Positions 17,023 through 23,622 of a stretch of DNA of 23,650 nucleotides are shown piece after piece. The stretch comes from a virus, in the IMG/VR virus record IMGVR_UViG_3300000115_000202, positions 1 through 23,650 of that record, one strand, 5' to 3'. Positions within the stretch are counted from its first letter, which is position 1. Every line of letters starts with the position of its first letter. The notes under the pieces were generated by a model that had not been told where the DNA came from, ran no database searches, and worked only from the letters and a program-made list of their open reading frames with translations. The position numbers and the translations under genes were made by a program.

Positions 17023-18474
17023 TTAAGCACCTTCTTCTATCTGTTCTTTTACTGTAAAGTAATTGTGAAGTATTTGGTCTATTTTATCTGAAAGGGGTTC
17101 GTTTAATCTATACTCGTTATCTTCTGACGCACTTGTGTCTTTCATTCCTTCCTCTATCCTAGCAATGGCATCTTGGATTTGACTCTCCTGTATCTCACCA
17201 TCTTTTAGTTTAAATTTTTCTCCAATTTCTTGAAGTACTGCTTCCCTATCTTCGCCCTCTAACTCGTCGGGTATCTGATTATACATTTCAATTGCTCCCC
17301 TATACATAGGTGCATCCTTTCCGTATAAATCTGAAAGTATTCCAATCTCTGACCTATTGCCTTTTTTCTTTCCTCTATATTCGTATGCAAATGGACTTAC
17401 ACTAAACATTCCCTTCGGTTGGTTTTGTATTTTAATTCCATATTTTATATCTGACCTAAGTGAAAACATAGGGCCACTTTCACCGGCTTCGAATTCCATA
17501 ACTCTAAGTTGTCCCTTTGGTGACATGGTGACTTTGAACTTTTCATCTTTGAGTCCTTGTCCCCTACTTGCCTCTACTATTCTCTTTAGTATTTCTTCTT
17601 CAAAGGCAGATACCATCTCTTTCTCAAGGCTTCCATCTTCCTTTACTATTTCTTCAATAAGTTTTCCAGCAACATGTGAAAGAGTCGGCTTACTTCCTAA
17701 ATTAAAAGCCTCAATGTCTTTCTCCAATGTACCAATTAGGTATTCATCTCCCTTCTCTTGAGTAAAATTTCTTTCGGCGTTCTTATATTGAACATTTGGA
17801 TATAACGACTGTAAAAACTTTTTTTGATTATCTGTGTTAGAGTATTCAAATGTAACATCCCCAGTATAGTCGAATATATGAACTGTTCCGGTAGACTGTT
17901 CTTCAGTTCTATTAAACTTAATTGACATATTATTTTTAGGATTTTTAACTTCGGGATATTGAGACAGGGGTACATGAGGAATGTCTTGACCGATTTCTGC
18001 CCTTTGGGGAATGTCTTCAAAGCCCCCGATATATTCCTCGATATCCACACTAGAATCTAAATCAACATCCTCATCAGAACGCCTCTTACCGTATAGGCTA
18101 TATCCTATTATTTCTAGACGCTTGGTTTTATCTTTCATATCTTCTAAAGTATAGTCCTTTACTTTATCATATATCCTACTTCTAATTAGTTTAGTTTGCT
18201 CTCCCAGCCCACCTTCCATTACTAAATCTAAGATTTTAGTATCTTCTATCTGCTCAATTTTCTTTAGACCTTCTTCCGAAAAAGAACCTTCGTCAAATTC
18301 TATAATGGTACTTCTCTGTGACCTATCTGCAAGATTGGGTATTGAATCCACGCCTTCTAATTTAAATCCATCCTTTCCTTTATTTTTACCAGTGATGGTA
18401 TCTTTAATCTTTCTTTCGAAATCAGAGGGCCATTCCCTCAATTCGTTTTGTGCATTCACTACCTTAGTGGGCAT
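17023..18474 (-). CDS. Unknown 483-residue charged protein
   Basis: It starts at ATG 18474 behind TGAGGATGG, where TGA is the previous stop. The protein is rich in Glu, Lys and Asp, with no membrane segment and no cysteine. The first 150 residues mix helix and acidic stretches; about 185-260 ('NMSIKFNR ... TGTVHIFDYTGDVTFEY') look beta; about 265-420 alternate helices and strands with 'KVTMSPKGQLRVMEF' and 'FAYEYRGKKKG'; the end is helical. I do not recognise a family. It separates the GTPase block from the connector gene, and its TAA precedes the connector ATG by one base, so it is translated in step with neck genes. It could be a minor virion protein or an assembly factor. A protease role is not supported: no catalytic motif is visible. 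Confidence 0.8.
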   Translation of the reverse strand: MPTKVVNAQNELREWPSDFERKIKDTITGKNKGKDGFKLEGVDSIPNLADRSQRSTIIEFDEGSFSEEGLKKIEQIEDTKILDLVMEGGLGEQTKLIRSRIYDKVKDYTLEDMKDKTKRLEIIGYSLYGKRRSDEDVDLDSSVDIEEYIGGFEDIPQRAEIGQDIPHVPLSQYPEVKNPKNNMSIKFNRTEEQSTGTVHIFDYTGDVTFEYSNTDNQKKFLQSLYPNVQYKNAERNFTQEKGDEYLIGTLEKDIEAFNLGSKPTLSHVAGKLIEEIVKEDGSLEKEMVSAFEEEILKRIVEASRGQGLKDEKFKVTMSPKGQLRVMEFEAGESGPMFSLRSDIKYGIKIQNQPKGMFSVSPFAYEYRGKKKGNRSEIGILSDLYGKDAPMYRGAIEMYNQIPDELEGEDREAVLQEIGEKFKLKDGEIQESQIQDAIARIEEGMKDTSASEDNEYRLNEPLSDKIDQILHNYFTVKEQIEEGA

Positions 18475-18484
18475 TTAACCATCC

Positions 18485-19135
18485 TCACATTAGCCACTTA
18501 GCCCAAGCAGCACCTTTCTGAATTGCAGTACCTAGTCCTAAACCTGCTTGCGGCGGCTCATATGACATTTGTCCCTGTGCATCTAACCAATATGGGCGAC
18601 CATACATGTCCTGTCCACTAGGAGGAACTGGATATCCACTTCCGTTATTAGCAGCACCTTGCATCTGTTGGAATTGTTGGGTTTGTCCTGTCAATCCCGC
18701 AATTGCCATTCCCGCAGATGGTTGTTGTCCTCCGCCGAATCCTTGAGATTCTAAAAATTGGGACTTGGCCATCTTTCTTTGATTGATGACTTCTGAATCA
18801 ATAGCAGAATTCAATAGATTAAGAATATCCAACTCTATGTTTTCAGCAGTAATCTTTTCATATTCTCTAAGAGCATCGGGGTGTATTCTAATAGTACCAG
18901 TGGTATTATCTTGAACAAACTGTAGTTTAGTTAGCATTTGGCTAACTACCCTTTCGGTTACATCTTCCATGAGTTTTTCTAATGACTTTAGGAATTTATC
19001 TCCATGATATTGGAAAAACTCCTCTACATGATTATCTTGCAAAGAAAGTAAATTATTTACATTCTTGAATTGTTGGTCACTTTGTTGTTGCACTGCTCCT
19101 AAAACAGTACCGTTACTGGTTCCTAGTATTCCCAT
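18485..19135 (-). CDS. Helical protein with Gln/Gly/Pro-rich tail
   Basis: 216 residues from ATG 19135, behind GAGGAATGA. The N-terminal 125 residues are helical and charged ('HVEEFFQYHGDKFLKSLEKL' and following), suggesting a coiled-coil. From about residue 130 the sequence becomes low-complexity, with Gln, Gly, Ala, Pro and Met ('GFGGGQQPSAG', 'QTQQFQQMQGA'), and it ends with a short amphipathic helix 'AIQKGAAWAKWLM'. There is no family match that I know. The terminal helix with Trp and Met could touch membrane or a partner protein. It lies two bases after the zinc-site gene and belongs to the GTPase block by spacing. Confidence 0.75.
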   Translation of the reverse strand: MGILGTSNGTVLGAVQQQSDQQFKNVNNLLSLQDNHVEEFFQYHGDKFLKSLEKLMEDVTERVVSQMLTKLQFVQDNTTGTIRIHPDALREYEKITAENIELDILNLLNSAIDSEVINQRKMAKSQFLESQGFGGGQQPSAGMAIAGLTGQTQQFQQMQGAANNGSGYPVPPSGQDMYGRPYWLDAQGQMSYEPPQAGLGLGTAIQKGAAWAKWLM

Positions 19136-19138
19136 TCT

Positions 19139-19780
19139 TCATTCCTCCGCTTCTACTGTCACACCTTGTTTAATCATTAAATGATTCAATCTATCTGTCA
19201 GAATATTTATTTCTCCAACGATAGTAATTGCTTCATGAGTAGCCGACTTATTATCTCCTAATGTGGGTGGTTTAATAAGCCATCCGGCAGAAATTAAACT
19301 ACTAACATCTTCCTTGCTTAGTGTATTTAGTGGGCCTCTTTTAATCATCTTAGGCATTTTTGGAATAAAGGCTTTGAATTCTAGGCCATGCTGTTCTGCT
19401 AGAATCTGCTGCTGTAGCATCTCCATTTGTCTATGTATTCCGGAATGTTTAGGACAATATGTTCCTCGCATTGGCCTACCTTTAGTCACTTGGGTTAAGG
19501 GAATTGGTGGCCTCATGTAATCTCCACTATCCCATGTATGGTGCATTCCGCAAACTACACAACGGTCTTTTAGATTAAACTTGTAACTGTATTTAATTTT
19601 TAGAAAAGATTTCCTTTCCGGTGCTAAAACCTTAACTAATTCTTTCAATTGCTTCTTGGGTTTTATATTGACGCATTTGTATTCTTCTACAGGCCCACTT
19701 GCTCTTGCTCTTTGCATCGGTGGCAAAAATGCCGATGGTGCAGTTGTATTCATTTGTCCTATTATATTTTGTTGAAACAT
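19139..19780 (-). CDS. Putative zinc-binding protein after the GTPase gene
   Basis: 213 residues from ATG 19780. An upstream in-frame TTG (19789) overlaps the GTPase stop as TTGA and is the alternative start, but the nearest AGGA is too close to it. A Cys-Val-Val-Cys-Gly-Met-His-His segment (residues 74-81) and a Tyr-Cys-Pro-Lys-His segment (108-112) supply C74, C77, C109 and H112, a plausible structural zinc site. A helix rich in Gln/Met follows ('RQMEMLQQQILAEQ'), then a basic segment and a helical C-terminus. The N-terminus is disordered-looking. The function is unknown. The close junction with the GTPase gene makes an adaptor or regulator for the GTPase an attractive but unproven reading. 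Confidence 0.72.
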   Translation of the reverse strand: MFQQNIIGQMNTTAPSAFLPPMQRARASGPVEEYKCVNIKPKKQLKELVKVLAPERKSFLKIKYSYKFNLKDRCVVCGMHHTWDSGDYMRPPIPLTQVTKGRPMRGTYCPKHSGIHRQMEMLQQQILAEQHGLEFKAFIPKMPKMIKRGPLNTLSKEDVSSLISAGWLIKPPTLGDNKSATHEAITIVGEINILTDRLNHLMIKQGVTVEAEE

Positions 19781-19785
19781 TCTAA

Positions 19786-20448
19786 TCAATAATCCTTTAA
19801 CATTGTAGTTACGCCTAGGTAGACCATTTCCGGTTGGGATTTAGCCGACACGATGTATTTGAAAGTTGGTATGCCCTTATCATTTAACCTTTGCATTCCA
19901 TATTTAAAAGGCTCGAATATAGGATGGTCTTGAATCTCTCCGTCGTGACTATATTTTTTTCCCCAAATATCATATTTATTCGCCCACATTCCTACCGCTA
20001 TAGGGTAGTCGGGTTCCTTTTTCTTTTTTCCATTGGGCCAAGTATTAGCACAAACGGCATCCACTAAAAACTTCCAAGCGAGTTGATGGTCTAGGTTAGC
20101 CCCGCTATCTAGATGTCTATGGTCAATCATAAAAATAATATATTTGACCTTTCTTCTTTTCATGTCGGCAATCCATTCTTTCCAATAGAAAGATTCTCCT
20201 CCAACATCTGCTGACTTTAGGGTATGGGTTTCTCCCTCGACCTTTATTGTTTTTCTAGTACCTTTGTGTAAGCCCACTGTTCTTTTTTTAATATCGGGTA
20301 CTTCCCCTCTAGTTCTAAGTTGATGGTTTAAAGTAGTTTTACCTACCATTGTTGCACCATAAATGCCAAACGGAATAGCATGTATTCTTTTGTAAAATGC
20401 TATCGCCGCTTCAGTAATTACAATTGCGAAACCTGCGAGTACTGACAC
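19786..20448 (-). CDS. Membrane-anchored Arf/SR-beta-like small GTPase
   Basis: 220 residues from GTG 20448, chosen because GGTGG sits six bases upstream and the previous stop ends two bases before. A longer frame starts at ATG 20502 but overlaps the upstream gene by 52 bases. Residues 2-20 form a membrane helix followed by Lys/Arg, so the G domain should face the cytoplasm. All five G motifs are present: P-loop GATMVGKTT (31-39), switch I 'TVG' with T57, 'DVGGE' (81-85), 'NKYD' (157-160), 'SAK' (201-203). T-x-G and D-V-G-G are typical of Arf, Sar and SR-beta rather than Ras; the usual Gln after DVGG is Glu. There is an insertion with a Lys run before 'NKYD'. A small GTPase is not a standard part of a tailed virus structural operon. 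Expected to bind and hydrolyse GTP at the membrane; what it regulates is unknown. Confidence 0.85.
   Translation of the reverse strand: MSVLAGFAIVITEAAIAFYKRIHAIPFGIYGATMVGKTTLNHQLRTRGEVPDIKKRTVGLHKGTRKTIKVEGETHTLKSADVGGESFYWKEWIADMKRRKVKYIIFMIDHRHLDSGANLDHQLAWKFLVDAVCANTWPNGKKKKEPDYPIAVGMWANKYDIWGKKYSHDGEIQDHPIFEPFKYGMQRLNDKGIPTFKYIVSAKSQPEMVYLGVTTMLKDY
20332..20358 (-). other. P-loop (G1 motif) of the GTPase
   Basis: These nine codons encode GATMVGKTT, matching G-x(4)-G-K-(S/T). The other motifs at fitting distances make this a GTPase rather than a packaging ATPase. Confidence 0.9.
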
Positions 20449-20450
20449 AT

Positions 20451-20672
20451 TCAACCACCAAGAGTATGTGACCATGCGGATTGTAAACCATCTAAGCACC
20501 ATCCTAATATGTTAATATCAAATACTCCTAATATATTCCCAATTAGAAATGACGCTAACGCCGCACAACTTCCCCAAAAATAGGCTCTAAATCTTAGAAA
20601 CCAAATATCAGCAGAATGCGCTCTCTGCAAATCATACGCCATTGCGCCTTCATCAAAGCCAGTAAAAACCAT
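20451..20672 (-). CDS. Small membrane protein before the GTPase
   Basis: 73 residues from ATG 20672. The first 28 residues are soluble-looking; residues about 30-51 ('AYFWGSCAALASFLIGNILG' core) are a membrane helix; the rest ('ILGWCLDGLQSAW') is amphipathic. Its 3' end encodes Leu-Gly-Gly-stop, and this GGTGG is also the ribosome-binding site of the GTPase gene. Its own Shine-Dalgarno and start codon lie in a short hairpin (20671-20687). No family recognised. A holin-like role is possible for any small membrane protein, but the link to the GTPase gene suggests a partner or anchor instead. Confidence 0.7.
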   Translation of the reverse strand: MVFTGFDEGAMAYDLQRAHSADIWFLRFRAYFWGSCAALASFLIGNILGVFDINILGWCLDGLQSAWSHTLGG

Positions 20673-20687
20673 GAGGATTCACCTCAT
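20671..20687 (-). promoter_or_regulatory. Start-site hairpin of the small membrane protein gene
   Basis: The minus strand reads ATGAGG-TGAAT-CCTCAT, a perfect 6-pair stem with a 5-base loop. The 5' arm holds the upstream gene's TGA stop and most of the GAGGTG ribosome-binding site; the 3' arm runs into the start codon (CCTCATG). A ribosome ending translation of the 131-residue gene would open the stem, so this looks like coupling that makes the second gene depend on the first. Confidence 0.5.
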
Positions 20688-21079
20688 CTTTCGATAGCGG
20701 CTAAGAATTCATTTCCTACGCCTTCTGTTTCTATGGTAGAAATCATAGCAGGGGATGAACCGAAATTAGTATTATGCTTATTCATAGTCTCTCGTATCTT
20801 TCCCTTCTGTTCTTCTTCCTTTCTCTTCTGATGCCAAAAATGATTTACTCTTCTTTCTAGTAGATACATTTCTATCTTTTCGTTTAGTGCTAAATCAAAT
20901 ACTGCCTTTAGTATCATAATAGCCCCAACGGTAATTAGGCCAAATAGTGCCGAGTGTGCTAAGGTAGTATATGGGAAATCAATCCCATAATTAGCGTAAA
21001 AAAATACATTCGCTCCGCTTACAGTCCCTACAAAAAGGATAGTCATAACTAGTCGTGTGTCGTGTTCTAATGCTGGCAT
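20684..21079 (-). CDS. Two-helix membrane protein with charged C-terminus
   Basis: 131 residues from ATG 21079 behind TGAGGT. Hydrophobic segments at about 10-28 and 40-62 are joined by a short Tyr/Asn/Gly loop. Residues 66-100 are highly charged ('EKIEMYLLERRVNHFWHQKRKEEE' in two segments) and likely helical or coiled-coil; by the positive-inside rule both ends would face the cytoplasm. The remainder is polar with a final short helix. No family recognised. It opens the block with the second membrane protein, the GTPase and the zinc-site protein, so a membrane complex of these products is a reasonable hypothesis. A holin is the main alternative; its place among structural genes and lack of an adjacent endolysin argue against that. 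Confidence 0.75.
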   Translation of the reverse strand: MPALEHDTRLVMTILFVGTVSGANVFFYANYGIDFPYTTLAHSALFGLITVGAIMILKAVFDLALNEKIEMYLLERRVNHFWHQKRKEEEQKGKIRETMNKHNTNFGSSPAMISTIETEGVGNEFLAAIER

Positions 21080-21088
21080 TTAAAAACC

Positions 21089-21415
21089 TCAGTTAAATTC
21101 TACGGAGATGGCATGGCGAGTATCTCCATTAGGACTACCTGCGCTATTTGCTATTTTTAGATAGAGTCCTTCTCTAGCCAAAACACCATGCATGTCATAT
21201 TCTAGATTAAGTCCTCCGGATTGTCCGTCAAAGATAATCCTTACTAACTCTGTATTATTAGTTAGAGTAGAGTCCTTAGAATCATATATTTGGACAGTGA
21301 TAACATCGCCGCCACCTGCAAACCCAGTCAAATGTAAACTCTTTAGCCTACACTGATGCGCTGCTATTACTGCGCTTGCTACCAAAACTCCGCTAGACCT
21401 ACATGTATCTGCCAT
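21089..21415 (-). CDS. Small beta-rich head decoration-like protein
   Basis: 108 residues from ATG 21415, with GGAGAG six bases upstream. The sequence is a run of short strands: 'GVLVASAVIAAHQCRLKSLHL', split by a Gly loop from 'DVITVQIYDSK', then 'ELVRIIFDG' and 'EGLYLKIANSAG', ending 'HAISVEFN'. This resembles small phage structural proteins with a '...tvyDs...GlYv...' pattern often found beside capsid genes, which are trimeric or monomeric surface proteins. I assign it by pattern and place only. It sits after the major capsid gene and two other small genes; 49 bases before it (21416-21464) hold no clear gene or promoter. Confidence 0.55.
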   Translation of the reverse strand: MADTCRSSGVLVASAVIAAHQCRLKSLHLTGFAGGGDVITVQIYDSKDSTLTNNTELVRIIFDGQSGGLNLEYDMHGVLAREGLYLKIANSAGSPNGDTRHAISVEFN

Positions 21416-21464
21416 ACCAATCTCTCCATATATCCGTAATGCCGATAATACTTGAAGATGTCGA

Positions 21465-21866
21465 TTATTCAGAATCTACTATTTCTGTAGGTTCTTCGAC
21501 TTCTTCAGTTACTATTTCGGCTTCGGGAAGTATAATTTCCTTTACTTTCTTAGCGGCTTTCTTAGCCCCTCTTTTAGCACTCTTAGGAATAGAAGTTTTA
21601 GGCCTTGGTAGAAGATGGTCTACAATATCTGATGCAGACGCACCTTCTAATTGTAGGATTCTAGAAACTTCTAGAACCATTCTATCGTCTAGATTGGATA
21701 ATTCTTCTCTATCGCCTTCCTCAAAGGTAATGAGTAGGTTGGGGTCTTGGGTCTTCATAAGACCCTTAACCGCAGAGATTTCGCAAGAATCTTCTCTTGT
21801 GATTTCTTCTCTACCGAATGCCAACCTACCCATTACCGAGTCGGGACTAAGACAAATCTTAGCCAT
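21465..21866 (-). CDS. Unknown protein with Lys-rich linker and acidic tail
   Basis: 133 residues from ATG 21866 behind TGAGGTG. The N-terminal 85 residues look like a compact domain: 'ICLSPDSVMGRLAFG', 'NLLITFEEGDREEL' and helices around 'RMVLEVSRILQL' and 'DIVDHLL'. Then follows a basic stretch 'KRGAKKAAKKVKE' (about 98-110) and a Glu/Val-rich acidic tail. This polarity (basic patch then acidic end) suggests binding to nucleic acid or to another protein, but no family is recognised. Its place between two small beta-rich proteins after the capsid gene makes a minor head or neck component likely. Confidence 0.7.
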   Translation of the reverse strand: MAKICLSPDSVMGRLAFGREEITREDSCEISAVKGLMKTQDPNLLITFEEGDREELSNLDDRMVLEVSRILQLEGASASDIVDHLLPRPKTSIPKSAKRGAKKAAKKVKEIILPEAEIVTEEVEEPTEIVDSE

Positions 21867-21877
21867 ATCCTTTCACC

Positions 21878-22237
21878 TCAAATGTTGCCCCAAACTCTAA
21901 CTCGTATTGCACAAGTTGGGTCTGCATCGTCAGCAGCCGCAGTTGCGTTAGTACCGTCTAAGTTTGTAAACATCAACTTGAAAGAGGATGTAGATTCATA
22001 TGCACCTGCTGTAGAAACAGTAACATTTGGGTAAGCGTCATTTGCTCCTTCATGTCCTGTAATACAAACACAGTGAATAGTAGAAAGCCCCAAAGAAGAA
22101 GCAGTTATTTCTGCTCCTGCTGCTACATGTGATGTAACATCAATTAGGGCATCTACCACATATTCGTCTCCACAAACTTTAGGGCTTGTGTTTCCTTTAT
22201 GGTCTGCCAAAAGTGTTGTTGTAAATGCTAATGCCAT
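21878..22237 (-). CDS. Putative capsid decoration protein
   Basis: 119 residues from ATG 22237 behind TGAGGTG, where TGA is the capsid gene's stop. The protein is Ala/Thr/Val-rich and beta-predicted, with 'STIHCVCITGHEG', 'PNVTVSTAG', 'SSFKLMFTN' and 'CAIRVRVWG'. It contains five cysteines. No named family is recognised. Being the first gene after the major capsid gene, small and beta-rich, it fits a head decoration or stabilisation protein, inferred from position. The junction suggests it is translated at a level tied to the capsid protein. Confidence 0.55.
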   Translation of the reverse strand: MALAFTTTLLADHKGNTSPKVCGDEYVVDALIDVTSHVAAGAEITASSLGLSTIHCVCITGHEGANDAYPNVTVSTAGAYESTSSFKLMFTNLDGTNATAAADDADPTCAIRVRVWGNI

Positions 22238-22247
22238 TTAAAACACC

Positions 22248-23609
22248 TCACTGAATGTTGGTAATCTTACCTTGTCCCTTAAAGAATGAACAACCGACTT
22301 CACCAATTGTGCGGTAAAGTGCTTGGTTTCCTAGGCGACCAACACCGAATGGGTTTCCATTGGAAATACCATCTTCGAAGTATTGTGTAGGTTTCATAAC
22401 AGCCAACCAAATGTGGTCAGTATCAAGGAAAAGCAAATCGCTTAGTTTGCTAGTTGCGTTTCCTGTAGAAGCCATATCCTTACAAGGAATTAGTGGGATG
22501 TCGTAGTATGTTGCAACTCTAAATCCAACTTCTGCTCCCTTAACTCCACGAACACCATTTACAGTAGGAACTATTTCCTTTCTGTCCATGAATCTTTCTT
22601 GGCTTTGTAGTAGGTCTGCAATAGACTGAATTGTGTCATATCCTGTTAGAATTACCTTTGGAGAACCGCCAGCAATTCGTAGGTTACGAATCATGTTGTT
22701 AAGTAGAGTTAGTGTTAGCGAGCGAACATCTCCACTAGCATATCCGGAACCAAAGTCTACTTCAGAATCTAGGAAAGATGCTGCACTGTGCCTTTCATCT
22801 CCGTAAATCTTACCCAAGTTGTTTGTTGCGCTTGCGGTATCAGTAGCAATAACTCCACCATCAATAGCCAAAAGTTCTGCACGACTTGTAACAATCTTGT
22901 TTAGAGAAGTGTAGTTTCTTTCGATGTTTTCTAGACGGCCTGTAGATTGGTTTGTTGATTCACCATAATGTTCTAGAGGCATAAGAAGCATCATGTTTTG
23001 TGCTTCTGCGTGAGCAATTCCCATATCTTCACGCATTTGCGCTCTAATATCTCCAATTCCATCGTCAATCTTTGCCATTTCCATTGCCAATTCAGAGAAA
23101 TCGAATTGGTGTGCAACAGTTTTAGGGCTCATAAATAGTTGAGCATAGGTAGGAGCCATAGAACCTAGACCATCTGCCGCAGTAGAAAGTCCAGCGTTTT
23201 CTGGAACGCCACCAATTAAATCAGCAGAAGGAGCATCGTCTCCAATTCCGGAGTTAGCCGTATCTGAATCATTTACAAGTGCTTCTGCAAGGGTGTTTCC
23301 GGAGCCACCGAAAGGTCGGCTCTTTAGAACTCTCCATCCCGAAGAAGAATAAGGCCTCTTTGAAATCATTGAAAGTGCATTTACTTCACGGTTTAGCATT
23401 GACCAAACTTTCTGTCCGTAAAGAACATTGTAAAGTCCGGTTGTTGTGGAAATTCCAGTAACGCCACTTGCGGCAGCGTCGGCAATATCGTGAGCACTAT
23501 GTAATCCCTGTACTACTCCCGCTTGCTTTAGAATATCGTTGCCGCCAAATGCGCCACCCATTCCGTATGTCTGTGCTTCTAAGTCTCTAATTGTGTTAAT
23601 ATATCCCAT
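22248..23609 (-). CDS. Major capsid protein, HK97 fold
   Basis: 453 residues from ATG 23609 behind GAGGGGG. Landmarks typical of HK97-fold capsid proteins are in order: a helical Ala/Gly-rich N-terminus; 'TVAHQFDFSELAMEMAK' as the strand-helix of the E-loop/P-domain region; 'SPKVILTGYDTIQSIADLL' (about 314-332), the spine helix region; 'YYDIPLIPCKDM' (about 365-377); and 'LLFLDTDHIWLAVMKPTQYF', a closing strand pair. It has no separate large delta domain ending in an obvious protease site, though an N-terminal cut cannot be excluded. Codon use differs from the tail genes: about half its Arg codons are CGN and it favours AAG, TAC and AAC, fitting high expression. It forms the icosahedral head shell. 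Confidence 0.88.
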   Translation of the reverse strand: MGYINTIRDLEAQTYGMGGAFGGNDILKQAGVVQGLHSAHDIADAAASGVTGISTTTGLYNVLYGQKVWSMLNREVNALSMISKRPYSSSGWRVLKSRPFGGSGNTLAEALVNDSDTANSGIGDDAPSADLIGGVPENAGLSTAADGLGSMAPTYAQLFMSPKTVAHQFDFSELAMEMAKIDDGIGDIRAQMREDMGIAHAEAQNMMLLMPLEHYGESTNQSTGRLENIERNYTSLNKIVTSRAELLAIDGGVIATDTASATNNLGKIYGDERHSAASFLDSEVDFGSGYASGDVRSLTLTLLNNMIRNLRIAGGSPKVILTGYDTIQSIADLLQSQERFMDRKEIVPTVNGVRGVKGAEVGFRVATYYDIPLIPCKDMASTGNATSKLSDLLFLDTDHIWLAVMKPTQYFEDGISNGNPFGVGRLGNQALYRTIGEVGCSFFKGQGKITNIQ

Positions 23610-23622
23610 TTAAGATTCCCCC

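Noticed and set aside
17357-17761. 134-codon plus-strand ORF with hydrophobic look
   Set aside because: Antisense to the 483-residue gene; hydrophobicity arises from complementing Glu/Lys codons. No start signal.
17736-18050. 104-codon minus-strand ORF inside the 483-residue gene
   Set aside because: Alternative frame of the same strand within a longer ORF that has proper start and stop junctions; composition (Ile/Lys/Asn) is that of a shifted AT-rich frame.
20451-20502. 52-base overlap of the small membrane gene with a longer GTPase start (ATG 20502)
   Set aside because: The GTG at 20448 has GGTGG at proper spacing and removes the overlap; ATG 20502 has no well-spaced site.
20684-21079. 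Holin-endolysin lysis cassette
   Set aside because: Two small membrane proteins are present, but no peptidoglycan or pseudomurein hydrolase motif lies near them; the neighbour is a GTPase instead.
21416-21464. Possible TATA-type promoter (ATATAT near 21430) in one of the larger gaps
   Set aside because: The A/T run is short, lies too close to the start codon and has no recognisable upstream element; in an AT-rich genome it is expected by chance.
21403-21900. 165-codon plus-strand ORF
   Set aside because: Covers the 133-residue gene and its flanks antisense; Ser/Leu/Ile-rich shadow. The minus-strand genes have stop-plus-Shine-Dalgarno junctions.
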